A stretch of 64,000 nt of DNA from Streptomyces sp. NRRL S-646 (lineage in GTDB: Bacteria; Actinomycetota; Actinomycetes; Streptomycetales; Streptomycetaceae): positions 186,001-250,000 of the forward strand of contig NZ_JODC01000006.1 of NCBI RefSeq assembly GCF_000720765.1, given 5' to 3'. Made by a program: the position numbers and the translations under genes. Below the pieces are notes generated by a model, which was not told the origin of the DNA, searched no databases, and saw only the letters and a program-made list of their open reading frames with translations. Below, piece after piece: positions 6,398-14,550 of this stretch (the first letter of the stretch is position 1; every line of letters begins with the position of its first letter).

Positions 6398-8110
6398 CTA
6401 GGACGACGACGGCTTGTAGTTCTGGCCGAGGATCACGGAGACGTTCGCGTTGCCGGTGACCTTGCCCTTGGTGACCGAGGCGGCGGGGAGGCCCAGGGTC
6501 TTGGCGACCTCGGTGGCGTTCTCCTTGTCGGCGGCGTCGGCGTAGACGACCTTGGACGTGGCCGACGGGGCCGAGGCGGTGCCGCCCTCCAGGAAGGTGA
6601 AGCCGCCGTTGAGAAGGACGACGCGGACCTTCTCTGTGTTGTCCTTCACACCGCTGGCGTTCTGCACGGAGACCCGGACCGCGGCGCCCTGGTCGGGGCT
6701 CTTCGCGGTGCCGCCGAGGACGTCCTTGACCACACTGGCACTGGCCTGCTCGCTCATCGTGCCGTCGTTCTGGACCGGCAGCAGGGCGGTCTTGTAGTCG
6801 CCGCCCTTGGCGAGGTCCGCGAGCTTGGCGAGGAAGGTGCCGAGGTCCTTGTCGGTCAGGGACGGGTCCAGGATCTGCGCCAGCGTCTGCACGGTGGTCG
6901 TCGCCGCCGTCGGGTCGGAGGACAGCTTGCGCAGCGTGGCCTGCATGACCTGGCCGAACCGCTCCAGCTGGGCGTTCTGGGCCTCGCCGGAGGCACGGTA
7001 GGTGGCGTAGGCGACGGCCATCTTGCCGCTGAGGGTCTGGTCCCTGCCCTTGTGGACGAGGGGCGCGGCGCCCTTCTTGGTCGCGTCCGGGTCGGGTACG
7101 TCGGCGTTGGTGTCGACGTCGATGTTGCCGACGAGGTCGACGAGGTTCTGCAGGTAGGGGGTGTCCAGCCGCCAGGTGCCCTCGATGTTGGTGCCGAGGA
7201 CGGTGTCGAGGGCGTCGCGGGTGCCGGAGGAGCCGTCGTCGTCGACCGACTTGGCGAGGGTGGAGGTGTTGCCGTCGTCGTCCGTCAGGGCAAGGGAGTT
7301 GGGCAGCAGGACGGTGGTGCCCTGCTTGGTGGTGGTGTTGTCGACGAGCAGCGCCGTGGAGGTGCCGCCCTTCTTGGTGTTGTGCAGGTGGACCACGATC
7401 ACGTCGCGGTTCTGGGCGCCCGCGGCCGTCGCGGTGCCGCCCTTCTTGGAGTCGGGCGAAGACAGGCCCGGCAGCTTCCCGGCGTACCAGAGGTAGCCGA
7501 CGCCGCCGACCGCGACCAGCGCCAGGACCACGACGAGGGCGATCATGCGGCTGCGGGCGCGGCGCTTGGCCTCCTCGCGGCGCTCGGTGCGGTTCTCGGT
7601 GAAGTTCAGCCAGTCGATGACGTCTTCGGAGTCGGCGTCGGGGTCCTCGACGAAGGCGAACTGCTCGGTGCGGTAGTCCCGGTCGGGGCGGAGCGGGGCC
7701 TTCTCGCTCTGGGCCGGCTCGGCCGGGCCGGCCTGCTGCGGAATGTAGGCGGTCTGCTCGGCGACGACCCGGGGTTGCTGACCACTGGCCGCGGCCTGCC
7801 CGTAGGGGTCGTACGGCGCCCCCGGCGCACCGCTGTGGTGCGAACCGGTGCCGTAGGGGTCGTAGGAGGGCACGGGAGGCTGCTGGCCCGTGCCGTAGGG
7901 GTCGTACTGCTGGGGGACCGGCTGCTGGCTGCCGGTGGCGTAGGGGTCGTACCCGTAGCCCTGCTGCTGCGGGTACGGGTCGTACGGCTGCTGGGGAGCC
8001 TGCTGCGGCGCGGTCTGCCGGTAGACGGGCCGGCCGTACTCGTCGTAGCCGACGAGTTCGTACTGGTCCTCGTGGTCGCCGCCGTAGCCCGCGTCGTATC
8101 GGTCGTTCAC
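6398..8110 (-). CDS. LytR/CpsA/Psr-like membrane protein with LytR_C domain
   Basis: This 570-residue protein has three parts. A cytoplasmic N-terminus of ~165 residues is rich in Tyr, Pro and Gln with repeats of YDPYGTG. One membrane segment (about MIALVVVLALVAVGGVGYLW) follows, then an extracellular LCP-like domain and a C-terminal LytR_C domain (VRVSVQNASGV onward). LCP enzymes attach wall glycopolymers to peptidoglycan. The GTG start at 8110 has GAGAGGGG upstream; the longer frame runs into nadD. The usual LCP signatures (an RSDT-type motif and PRD) are not visible, so catalysis is uncertain. From memory, an LCP protein at this position in S. coelicolor is linked to spore-wall teichoic acid attachment. 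Confidence 0.8.
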   Translation of the reverse strand: MNDRYDAGYGGDHEDQYELVGYDEYGRPVYRQTAPQQAPQQPYDPYPQQQGYGYDPYATGSQQPVPQQYDPYGTGQQPPVPSYDPYGTGSHHSGAPGAPYDPYGQAAASGQQPRVVAEQTAYIPQQAGPAEPAQSEKAPLRPDRDYRTEQFAFVEDPDADSEDVIDWLNFTENRTERREEAKRRARSRMIALVVVLALVAVGGVGYLWYAGKLPGLSSPDSKKGGTATAAGAQNRDVIVVHLHNTKKGGTSTALLVDNTTTKQGTTVLLPNSLALTDDDGNTSTLAKSVDDDGSSGTRDALDTVLGTNIEGTWRLDTPYLQNLVDLVGNIDVDTNADVPDPDATKKGAAPLVHKGRDQTLSGKMAVAYATYRASGEAQNAQLERFGQVMQATLRKLSSDPTAATTTVQTLAQILDPSLTDKDLGTFLAKLADLAKGGDYKTALLPVQNDGTMSEQASASVVKDVLGGTAKSPDQGAAVRVSVQNASGVKDNTEKVRVVLLNGGFTFLEGGTASAPSATSKVVYADAADKENATEVAKTLGLPAASVTKGKVTGNANVSVILGQNYKPSSS

Positions 8111-8126
8111 CGGTGCCCCTCTCGGC

Positions 8127-8813
8127 TCACTCGCCGCGGTACAGCTCGCGCTTGTCGATGTAGCGCACGACTCCGTCCGGCACCATGTACCAGATGGGGT
8201 CCCCCTTGGCGACTCTCGCACGGCAGTCGGTGGAGGAGATGGCCAGTGCAGGAACCTCCACGAGAGAGACACCGCCCTCCGGGAGACCGTGGTCGGTCAG
8301 GTGGTGGCCGGGGCGGGTGACCCCGATGAAGTGCGCGAGGGAGAACAGTTCCTCGCTGTCCCGCCAGGTCAGCAGCTGGGCGAGGGCGTCGGCGCCGGTG
8401 ATGAAGAACAGGTCCGTGTCGGGGTTGAGCGCGCGCAGGTCGCGCAGGGTGTCGACCGTGTAGGTGGGGCCGCCGCGGTCGATGTCGATACGGCTCACCG
8501 AGAACTGCGGGTTCTCGGCGGTCGCGATGACCGTCATCAGATAGCGGTCCTCGGCCGGGGAGACATGGCGGTGGGACTTCTGCCAGGGCTGTCCGGTCGG
8601 GACGAACACCACCTCGTCCAGGTGGAACTGCGCGGCGACCTCACTGGCCGCCACGAGGTGCCCGTGGTGGATCGGGTCGAACGTTCCGCCCATGACGCCC
8701 AGGCGGCGCTTGCCCGGGTTCGACGGCCCGTTGCCGGGGCCGCTCGTCGGGCGGTGTTCCGTGCCGATCGCCGCGTCCTTCGCCGGACCGGTAGGCATGT
8801 CCTGCTCTCCCAT
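8127..8813 (-). CDS. nadD: nicotinate-nucleotide adenylyltransferase
   Basis: Makes nicotinate adenine dinucleotide from nicotinate mononucleotide and ATP in NAD synthesis. The nucleotidyltransferase motif [11 protein letters not shown] is at about residues 42-52, and the second signature [12 protein letters not shown] (ISSTxxR type) is near the C-terminus. Two starts are possible: ATG at 8813 (MGEQD) and ATG at 8798 (MPTGP), the latter preceded by GGGAGAGCAGG. I give the longer one. The stop lies 16 nt before the LCP-like gene, in the nadD-LCP-rsfS order common in actinobacteria. Confidence 0.93.
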   Translation of the reverse strand: MGEQDMPTGPAKDAAIGTEHRPTSGPGNGPSNPGKRRLGVMGGTFDPIHHGHLVAASEVAAQFHLDEVVFVPTGQPWQKSHRHVSPAEDRYLMTVIATAENPQFSVSRIDIDRGGPTYTVDTLRDLRALNPDTDLFFITGADALAQLLTWRDSEELFSLAHFIGVTRPGHHLTDHGLPEGGVSLVEVPALAISSTDCRARVAKGDPIWYMVPDGVVRYIDKRELYRGE

Positions 8814-8892
8814 GCGTGCAGACCCTACCGGCCCGGCCTGAGGGCACCGGCCCGAGGATGCCCGGAGTGCCCGGCTATGGGCACCGGGTGCC

Positions 8893-9057
8893 TCAGCGGT
8901 CGCGGTTGAATCGGGTGGTGATCCACAGCAGGAGCAGCAGGATGAACAGGGCTCCGCCGCCGGTGACGTAGGGGCTGAGGCTCTCGTGGTTGCCGCCGTG
9001 CTCCTCGCCCTCTGCGGCAAGGGTGACCAACTGGGCTGCGGCGCTGTGGAAGCTCAT
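8893..9057 (-). CDS. 54-residue single-pass membrane protein
   Basis: This small ORF begins [10 protein letters not shown] and ends TTRFNRDR. It has an acidic, His/Glu-containing N-terminal half ([10 protein letters not shown]) and one hydrophobic segment of about 16 residues ([11 protein letters not shown]). The basic end suggests the C-terminus is cytoplasmic. It lies between nadD and a similarly small membrane protein. Function unknown. The start has only a weak GAAG upstream. Confidence 0.6.
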   Translation of the reverse strand: MSFHSAAAQLVTLAAEGEEHGGNHESLSPYVTGGGALFILLLLLWITTRFNRDR

Positions 9058-9167
9058 CTTCGGCAGGACCTATCCGGTGAGGGCGGGATAAAGAGTTCGG
9101 CCCATCGTAAGCGGGGGCCGAAGCGGCGATCACCCCGACTCCGCTGTCGGGGAACCCCGGGCGATCG

Positions 9168-9329
9168 TCAGTCGTCCTTCTGCTTGTAGCCCCGCAACAG
9201 GAACCACCCGGTCAGCGCACAACCCACCATCATCACGATGAGTACGACCCGGAGCAGATTCCCCGGCCCTTGGTGCTGGGCGGCGCTCGTGGCCTCGGCG
9301 AGCCAGGAGGCTGCGGGGGTGTGCTCCAT
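9168..9329 (-). CDS. 53-residue single-pass membrane protein
   Basis: This small ORF begins MEHTPAASWL. It has one membrane segment (about LLRVVLIVMMVGCALTGWFLL) and a charged C-terminus GYKQKDD. An excellent ribosome binding site (AAGGAG, 9 nt before the ATG) supports translation. Its size, orientation and topology resemble the 54-residue gene next to it, so the two may be a pair. It lies divergent from the M48 metalloprotease. Function unknown. Confidence 0.68.
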   Translation of the reverse strand: MEHTPAASWLAEATSAAQHQGPGNLLRVVLIVMMVGCALTGWFLLRGYKQKDD

Positions 9330-9399
9330 GGTTTTGGACTCCTTCGGTGTAGTGCCCGTCCACGGTAACTCCGCCTAGGCTGGGGCTCGCTTCGGGGGC

Positions 9400-9431
9400 G
9401 CAAAGGGCCGCACAAGGGTCCGCAAAGGGCC
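9400..9431 (+). repeat. 10-bp direct repeat upstream of the metalloprotease
   Basis: GCAAAGGGCC occurs at 9400-9409 and again at 9422-9431, a spacing of two helical turns. The pair ends 23 nt before the preferred ATG of the M48 gene. It could be an activator site or an mRNA element; the role is not established. Confidence 0.4.
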
Positions 9432-9454
9432 ACTACACGCACATGGGGGAAGAC

Positions 9455-10567
9455 ATGTCCGACGACGGCCACGAGCACAACGGACACGAGAACGTACCGA
9501 GCAGGCAGCGCAGGCGTTTCCCCGGGATCTCCTCGCGTGCGTACGAGCACCCGGCGGACCGCTCCGCGCTGGTGGCGCTGCGCAAGCTGAGCGGCTTCGA
9601 CACGGTGTTCAAGGCGCTCAGCGGGCTGCTGCCCGAGCGCAGCCTCAGGCTGCTGTTCCTGTCCGACTCGGTGCGCGTCTCGGACCAGCAGTTCGCCCAC
9701 CTCAACGACATGCTGCGGGACGCCTGTTACATCCTGGATCTGGAGAAGGTCCCGCCGATGTACGTCAACCAGGATCCGCAGCCGAACGCGATGTGCATCG
9801 GCCTGGATCAGCCGATCATCGTCGTCACCACCGGGCTCGTCGAGCTGCTCGACGAGGAGGAGATGCGGGCGGTCGTCGGCCACGAGGTGGGCCACGCCCT
9901 GTCCGGGCACGCGGTGTACCGCACGATCCTGCTGTTCCTGACCAACCTGGCGGTCCGGGTCGCCTGGATCCCGCTGGGGACCATCGCGATCATGGCGATC
10001 GTGACGGCGCTGCGCGAGTGGTTCCGCAAGTCGGAGCTGTCCGCGGACCGGGCGGGGCTGCTGGCCGGCCAGGATCTGCAGGCCTCGATGCGCGGCCTGA
10101 TGAAGATCGCGGGCGGCAACCATCTGCACGAGATGAACGTGGACGCGTTCCTCAAGCAGGCCGAGGAGTACGAGGAGGGCGGCGACCTGCGCGACTCCGT
10201 GCTGAAGATCCTGAACCTGCTGCCGCGGTCCCACCCGTTCACCACCATCCGGGCGGCCGAGCTGAAGAAGTGGTCCGAGTCCCGGGACTACCAGCGGATC
10301 ATGGACGGCCACTACCCGCGGCGCACCGAGGACAAGGACACCTCGGTCTCGGACTCGTTCCGGGAGTCCGCGGCCAGCTACGCCAGCAATGTGAAGAGCT
10401 CCAAGGACCCGCTGATGAAGCTGGTCAGCGACATCGCCGGCGGGGCCGGGGGCATCGGCGGGCGGGTGCGGCGCGGGTTCGACGGCTTCACGAGCTCGGC
10501 TCCCTCGCAGGAGCAGCCGCCGCAGGACGAGCCGCCCACGGACACACCGCCCCGGGACGAGGACTGA
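9455..10567 (+). CDS. M48 family zinc metallopeptidase (HtpX/Ste24-like)
   Basis: This 370-residue membrane-associated peptidase has the zinc motif HEVGH at residues 143-147 and the third ligand in SELSADRAG some 45 residues later. Between them lies a hydrophobic stretch (ILLFLTNLAVRVAWIPLGTIAIMAIV). The C-terminal ~60 residues are Pro-rich and disordered. I prefer the ATG at 9455 (MSDDGHEHNG) because GGGGGAAG lies just upstream; an in-frame ATG at 9443 is the alternative. M48 peptidases of this type take part in membrane-protein quality control. Its neighbours are small and large membrane proteins, suggesting envelope work, but no substrate is evident. Confidence 0.88.
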   Translation: MSDDGHEHNGHENVPSRQRRRFPGISSRAYEHPADRSALVALRKLSGFDTVFKALSGLLPERSLRLLFLSDSVRVSDQQFAHLNDMLRDACYILDLEKVPPMYVNQDPQPNAMCIGLDQPIIVVTTGLVELLDEEEMRAVVGHEVGHALSGHAVYRTILLFLTNLAVRVAWIPLGTIAIMAIVTALREWFRKSELSADRAGLLAGQDLQASMRGLMKIAGGNHLHEMNVDAFLKQAEEYEEGGDLRDSVLKILNLLPRSHPFTTIRAAELKKWSESRDYQRIMDGHYPRRTEDKDTSVSDSFRESAASYASNVKSSKDPLMKLVSDIAGGAGGIGGRVRRGFDGFTSSAPSQEQPPQDEPPTDTPPRDED

Positions 10568-10582
10568 CCCGACGGTTCGAGG

Positions 10583-10609
10583 CCGGCGGGGACCGCGGCG
10601 CCCCGCCGG
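10583..10609. terminator. convergent terminator
   Basis: CCGGCGGGG and CCCCGCCGG form a 9-bp stem with a 9-nt loop between the converging ends of the metalloprotease gene (stop at 10567) and the minus-strand membrane protein (stop at 10614). Confidence 0.6.
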
Positions 10610-10613
10610 TCGC

Positions 10614-11687
10614 TCACACCTTGGGCTGCGCGCTGGTCGCGAGTGAGCCGCACAGGGCCGTGGCGCCGCCTGTGGCGTAGGGGTCGGTGCCTGCGGGGCC
10701 GCCCGCCTTGGCCGTCTGTCCTGCGAGCAGCGGGTGGAAGTGGTTCGTGGAGTCCTCGGCGCAGGACAGCGGGCCGGCCTGGACGTAGGAGATGACGAGC
10801 TGGGCCTGGTGCAGGCGCAGGTCTTCTCGGTCGAAGCGGAAGTGCAGCTCGCGCCGGACGGTGAACAGGGAGGCCTGGGCCTTGGCGTCGGCGCCGGTCG
10901 GCTTCAGCGCGTACACGAAGGTGTGGTCGGCGCTGACCTCGAGGGTGGCGGAGTCGGTCTCGGCGGCCTGCAGCGTGCCCTGGACCCGGATCCTGCCGTC
11001 GGCGAGCTGGGCGCGGGTCTGGTCGAAGCGAACCAGCCATCCGGTGGGCTGGTGCCGGCCGTCGGCCGTCGGGCGCTCGAAACTCTGGTCGAACTGGTCG
11101 AGTTGGCTGCCGTCGAGCAGGACGCGTGCGGCGCGGACGTCCTGGCTGCTGAGCACCTCGGGGTAGAGCGAGGAACGGACTATGTAGTCCTTGGCGGTGG
11201 TCAGGGCGGCCACCACCTGGCTGTCCGAGAAGTGCGCGGTGCGCCGCGCGGCGGGCAGCGGTATGCCCTCGGCGCCGATGCGGAACTGCGCGGCGGGGCT
11301 GTGCGCGTACAGGTACTCGGGATCGGCCGCGCCCGGCACCTTGCCCTGTGGGGAGAGCGGTATGACGGTCATCCGCAGGGGCTCGACGGGCTGCCGGGCG
11401 GCGGAGCTCTGGTAGGGGTGCCGTACACCCATGTAGATGGCGGTGCCGAAGGCCACCGCTATCAGCAGGACCAGGACCAGCGCCTGGCGGGACAGGCCTC
11501 TGCGCAGCGGCGGGCGGCGGCGCACGGCGGGCGCGTGGTCGGCCATGCGCTCCTGCGCGGAGAACTCCTGGAGGCGGGCAGCGCGGACGAACGACTCGTC
11601 GAAGACGACGGATCGGTATTCGTCCTCTCCTCCACCGCCGGGGGCGCCGTCGGGTGTCCCCTCAGGTGGCTCTCCAGGCCCTCCCAT
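10614..11687 (-). CDS. single-pass membrane protein with SVVFDExFVRAA motif (large)
   Basis: This 357-residue protein has a ~25-residue Gly/Pro-rich start, then EYRSVVFDESFVRAARLQE. One membrane segment (about LVLVLLIAVAFGTAIYMGV) follows at residues ~68-88, with a ~270-residue extracytoplasmic domain. The N-terminal motif is shared with the next upstream gene at 11800-12366. TACCCT lies exactly 6 nt before the ATG and there is no ribosome binding site, so a leaderless mRNA is likely. From memory, homologues at this place in S. coelicolor are linked to the spore-wall complex. No enzymatic motif is visible. Confidence 0.75.
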   Translation of the reverse strand: MGGPGEPPEGTPDGAPGGGGEDEYRSVVFDESFVRAARLQEFSAQERMADHAPAVRRRPPLRRGLSRQALVLVLLIAVAFGTAIYMGVRHPYQSSAARQPVEPLRMTVIPLSPQGKVPGAADPEYLYAHSPAAQFRIGAEGIPLPAARRTAHFSDSQVVAALTTAKDYIVRSSLYPEVLSSQDVRAARVLLDGSQLDQFDQSFERPTADGRHQPTGWLVRFDQTRAQLADGRIRVQGTLQAAETDSATLEVSADHTFVYALKPTGADAKAQASLFTVRRELHFRFDREDLRLHQAQLVISYVQAGPLSCAEDSTNHFHPLLAGQTAKAGGPAGTDPYATGGATALCGSLATSAQPKV

Positions 11688-11693
11688 ATATTC

Positions 11694-11699
11694 AGGGTA
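11694..11699 (-). promoter_or_regulatory. -10 box, leaderless start
   Basis: TACCCT on the minus strand, then six bases (GAATAT), then the ATG of the large shared-motif membrane protein. No Shine-Dalgarno sequence lies between. Confidence 0.6.
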
Positions 11700-11799
11700 G
11701 GTCGCCGGAAGCCCCGGTAAACGCCCTGGTACACGACAAGTTCTGACAGGTTCTCACCAGGTTCGAAAGTGAGCGCGAAGGGGGCGTTCGCGCCGCCGC

Positions 11800-12366
11800 T
11801 CAGGGAGTCGGCGGGATGACCGAAAGCGCCGGCTGAGAGTTGTCGGCGGAGGCGGAGGGCGGCGCGGCGCTGCCCTGTTCCAGGCCGGTCGAGGCGGGCG
11901 GCGGCACCTGGTCCCGGCTGCCCGAGGAGGCGCCGCGGTAGACCGCGGTGAAGGCCAGCGCGACCATGCCTATGCCCATCACGAGGGCGAGCACCCAGGC
12001 GACGGGGCGGTGCCAGCGGACCTGCTTTCCGTACGTCCCCGGGGCGCCGTAGCGGCCTTCCAGGATGTCGGTGTCGTCCGGGTCGTCGAGCTCGGGATCA
12101 TGGCCGAAACCGGAGGGTTCGTATCCCTCCTCGTACCGCTCGCCCCTGCCGTGGGCCCGGCGCGCTTCCGCCTCGGAGGCCTCCGCTCTCGCCTGCGCGG
12201 CGGCAAGGAGGCGTTCGACGGCGGTCGGCTCGTGCACCACGGCCGCCCGTACGAAGGCCTCGTCGAAGACCACGGAGGCGAACTCTTCGTCCGACACCCC
12301 GCGGTCGTGGTCGTCGTCGGGCTCCCAGCCGTCAGGGAACGGCGTGCCCCCCACGTCCTCCGGCAC
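11800..12366 (-). CDS. single-pass membrane protein with SVVFDExFVRAA motif (small)
   Basis: This 188-residue protein has an acidic cytoplasmic N-terminus containing EFASVVFDEAFVRAAVVHE at about residues 28-46, and an Ala/Glu-rich stretch (AAAQARAEASEAEARRA) that may be coiled coil. One membrane segment (about VAWVLALVMGIGMVALAFTAV) follows, then a short Pro/Ser-rich outside tail. It shares the SVVFDExFVRAA motif with its downstream neighbour, so they are likely functional partners or diverged paralogues. TACTCT lies 7 nt before the GTG start, predicting a leaderless transcript. From memory, the S. coelicolor homologue contacts the MreB-linked spore-wall complex; that link is not shown by the sequence. 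Confidence 0.75.
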   Translation of the reverse strand: MPEDVGGTPFPDGWEPDDDHDRGVSDEEFASVVFDEAFVRAAVVHEPTAVERLLAAAQARAEASEAEARRAHGRGERYEEGYEPSGFGHDPELDDPDDTDILEGRYGAPGTYGKQVRWHRPVAWVLALVMGIGMVALAFTAVYRGASSGSRDQVPPPASTGLEQGSAAPPSASADNSQPALSVIPPTP

Positions 12367-12373
12367 GGGATCC

Positions 12374-12379
12374 AGAGTA
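12374..12379 (-). promoter_or_regulatory. -10 box, leaderless start
   Basis: TACTCT on the minus strand, followed by seven bases and the GTG start of the small shared-motif membrane protein. Confidence 0.55.
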
Positions 12380-12472
12380 GACCTGGGGGGTCAATTTGGG
12401 CAGACGGTATGGAAATTCATCCGCCTTGTGAGACACCTCTCGTGCGGCACACCCGCCCGGGAGGGCTCGGTC

Positions 12473-13759
12473 TCAGCGCCGGATGTGTCCGTCGCCGGTG
12501 ACGATGTACTTGGTGCTCGTCAGCTCCGGCAGCCCCATCGGGCCGCGTGCGTGCAGCTTCTGCGTGGAGATGCCGATCTCCGCACCGAAACCGAACTGGC
12601 CGCCGTCGGTGAAGCGGGTGGAGGCGTTCACGGCGACGGTGGTGGAGTCGACGAGCTGGGTGAAGCGGCGGGCGGCCTGCTGCGAGGTCGTCACGATCGC
12701 CTCGGTGTGACCGGAGGTCCACAGCCGGATGTGCTCGACGGCCTTGTCCAGGGAGTCGACGACGGCGGCGGCGATGTCGTAGGAGAGGTACTCGGTGTCC
12801 CAGTCCTCCGGCGTCGCCTCGACGACGGTCGCCTTGGAGTCCTTCGCGTACGCCAGCACGCGCGGGTCGGCGTGCACGGTCACGCCGGCCTCGGCGAGGG
12901 CGTCCAGGGCACGCGGCAGGAACTCAGGGGCGATGTCCTGGTGGACCAGGAGGGTCTCGGCGGCGTTGCACACGCTGACCCGCTGGGCCTTGGAGTTGAT
13001 CAGGATGTCGATCGCCATGTCGAGGTCGGCGTGGGCGTCGACGTAGACGTGGCAGTTGCCGGTGCCGGTCTCGATGACCGGGACGATGGACTCCGAGACG
13101 ACGGTCTGGATGAGCGAGGCGCCGCCCCGGGGAATCAGCACGTCGACGAGACCCCGGGCGCGCATCAGCTCGCGCACGCTCTCGCGGCCCTCGCCGGGTA
13201 CGAGCTGTACGGCGTCGGCGGGCAGACCGGCGCCGCCGACGGCGTCCCGGATGACCCGGACGAGGGCGGTGTTCGACTCGTAGGCGGAGGCCGAGCCGCG
13301 CAGCAGGACCGCGTTGCCGGACTTCAGGCAGAGGGCCGCGGCGTCGACGGTGACGTTCGGGCGGGCCTCGTAGATGATGCCGACCACGCCGAGCGGGACG
13401 CGGACCTGGCGCAGGTCGATGCCGTTCGGGAGGGTCGAGCCGCGGACGACCTCGCCGACCGGGTCGGGCAGGGCGACGACGTCACGCACGTCCGAGGCGA
13501 TGGCACGCACCCGCTCCGGGGTGAGCGTCAGCCGGTCGATGATGGCCTCGCTGGTGCCGGCCTCACGGGCCTTGGCGATGTCCTTGGCGTTGGCCTCGAC
13601 GATCTCGCTCGTACGGACCTCCAGGGCGTCCGCGATGGCGGCCAGCGCGTCGTCCTTGACCGCGCGCGGCAGCGGGGCGAGGTCGGCGGCGGCGGCCTTG
13701 GCGCGGTAGGCGGCCCGGTTGACCGGGGACATGGAGTCGTACGGCGAAAGCGTGGTCAT
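12473..13759 (-). CDS. proA: gamma-glutamyl phosphate reductase
   Basis: Second step of proline synthesis: NADPH-dependent reduction of gamma-glutamyl phosphate to glutamate semialdehyde. The 428-residue protein carries the aldehyde-dehydrogenase-like catalytic cysteine Cys264 in [11 protein letters not shown], and family motifs such as [22 protein letters not shown] and [19 protein letters not shown]. The ATG at 13759 (MTTLSPYDS) has no ribosome binding site; TACCCT is 6 nt upstream, so it is probably leaderless. proB lies 1.5 kb upstream in the same direction, separated by a hypothetical gene and a repeat array instead of being contiguous. Confidence 0.97.
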   Translation of the reverse strand: MTTLSPYDSMSPVNRAAYRAKAAAADLAPLPRAVKDDALAAIADALEVRTSEIVEANAKDIAKAREAGTSEAIIDRLTLTPERVRAIASDVRDVVALPDPVGEVVRGSTLPNGIDLRQVRVPLGVVGIIYEARPNVTVDAAALCLKSGNAVLLRGSASAYESNTALVRVIRDAVGGAGLPADAVQLVPGEGRESVRELMRARGLVDVLIPRGGASLIQTVVSESIVPVIETGTGNCHVYVDAHADLDMAIDILINSKAQRVSVCNAAETLLVHQDIAPEFLPRALDALAEAGVTVHADPRVLAYAKDSKATVVEATPEDWDTEYLSYDIAAAVVDSLDKAVEHIRLWTSGHTEAIVTTSQQAARRFTQLVDSTTVAVNASTRFTDGGQFGFGAEIGISTQKLHARGPMGLPELTSTKYIVTGDGHIRR

Positions 13760-13765
13760 GAAGGA

Positions 13766-13771
13766 AGGGTA
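13766..13771 (-). promoter_or_regulatory. proA: -10 box of proA (leaderless)
   Basis: TACCCT on the minus strand, six bases (TCCTTC), then the proA ATG. The pyrimidine-rich gap rules out a Shine-Dalgarno sequence. Confidence 0.6.
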
Positions 13772-13909
13772 GTGCGCCGGAGGGGCCCGTCCACCGCGCA
13801 TTCCAAACCCCGAGACGCGCGACTTTTGCGCCTAAACCGGCGCCGCTCTCGCGGATGTGGTTGCTCGCCGTGGGGGTTCCTCAATTAGTGGTTACGGTCC
13901 GTGGTCGGA

Positions 13910-14371
13910 TCAAAAGGGATGTACGCCGACAGGCGTTGCGGGCGCCGGGCCGTACCCCTCGGCGATCCGCTGGTGGTAGGTCTCGCGGTCGATGACCTCC
14001 AGGCCGACGATCTCCCAGGGCGGCAGCTTGGCGGTCTGGCGGTGCTCGCCCCACAGGCGCAGGGCGACGGCGGCCGCGTCGTGCAGGTCGCGGGCCTCTT
14101 CCCAGTAGCGGATCTCCGCGTGGTCGCCCGCGTACCGACTGGTCAGCAGAAAGGGGTGGTCGTGGGCGAGCTGCTCGAGGCCGCGCCGCACCTCGTGCAG
14201 GGGAGCCTCCTCGCCGGAGACGCTGAGGGTGACATGCCACAGGCGCGGCAGGTCGGCCGGCTCCTCGTACCGGTCGCCGGCCGCGACACTGGTCAGGGCG
14301 CGCTCCTCGCCGGCCGCGCGGGAGGGGGCGCCGTCGCGGGACGCCGCCGCCCCAGGGCGCACTCGTCTCAC
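13910..14371 (-). CDS. hypothetical protein, 153 aa
   Basis: I do not recognise a named domain. The start chosen is the GTG at 14369-14371, with GGAGG five nt upstream; the frame runs further up without a better site. The sequence has a disordered Ala/Arg-rich N-terminus of ~45 residues. A compact region with alternating strands and helices follows (RLWHVTLSVSGEEAPLHEVRRGLEQLAHDHPFLLTS would be split over residues ~45-80), then EIRYWEEARDLHDAAAVALRLWGEH. The pattern looks like a small alpha/beta ligand-binding fold of the ferredoxin type. It sits between proA and the repeat array; no functional link is evident. Confidence 0.65.
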   Translation of the reverse strand: MRRVRPGAAASRDGAPSRAAGEERALTSVAAGDRYEEPADLPRLWHVTLSVSGEEAPLHEVRRGLEQLAHDHPFLLTSRYAGDHAEIRYWEEARDLHDAAAVALRLWGEHRQTAKLPPWEIVGLEVIDRETYHQRIAEGYGPAPATPVGVHPF

Positions 14372-14550
14372 GACGGCCTCCTTCACGCAGTGATCGACTG
14401 GCGGACGTGCGGAATGTATCCCTGAGACAAAGTTGAGCAGGCCGCAAGGGCTCATGGGGCGGTTTTGCGGAACGTCCACCTCAGGACGGGCCGATTTTCA
14501 GGGCGTTCCCCTTGTTTTCGGCCGGGCGGGCGTCGGGGGGTCTCGGGGGG

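Noticed and set aside
7052..8320. Long plus-strand frames opposite the LCP-like gene and similar shadows across the window
   Set aside because: They lie antisense to well supported genes, have no motifs, and reflect GC-rich codon positions.
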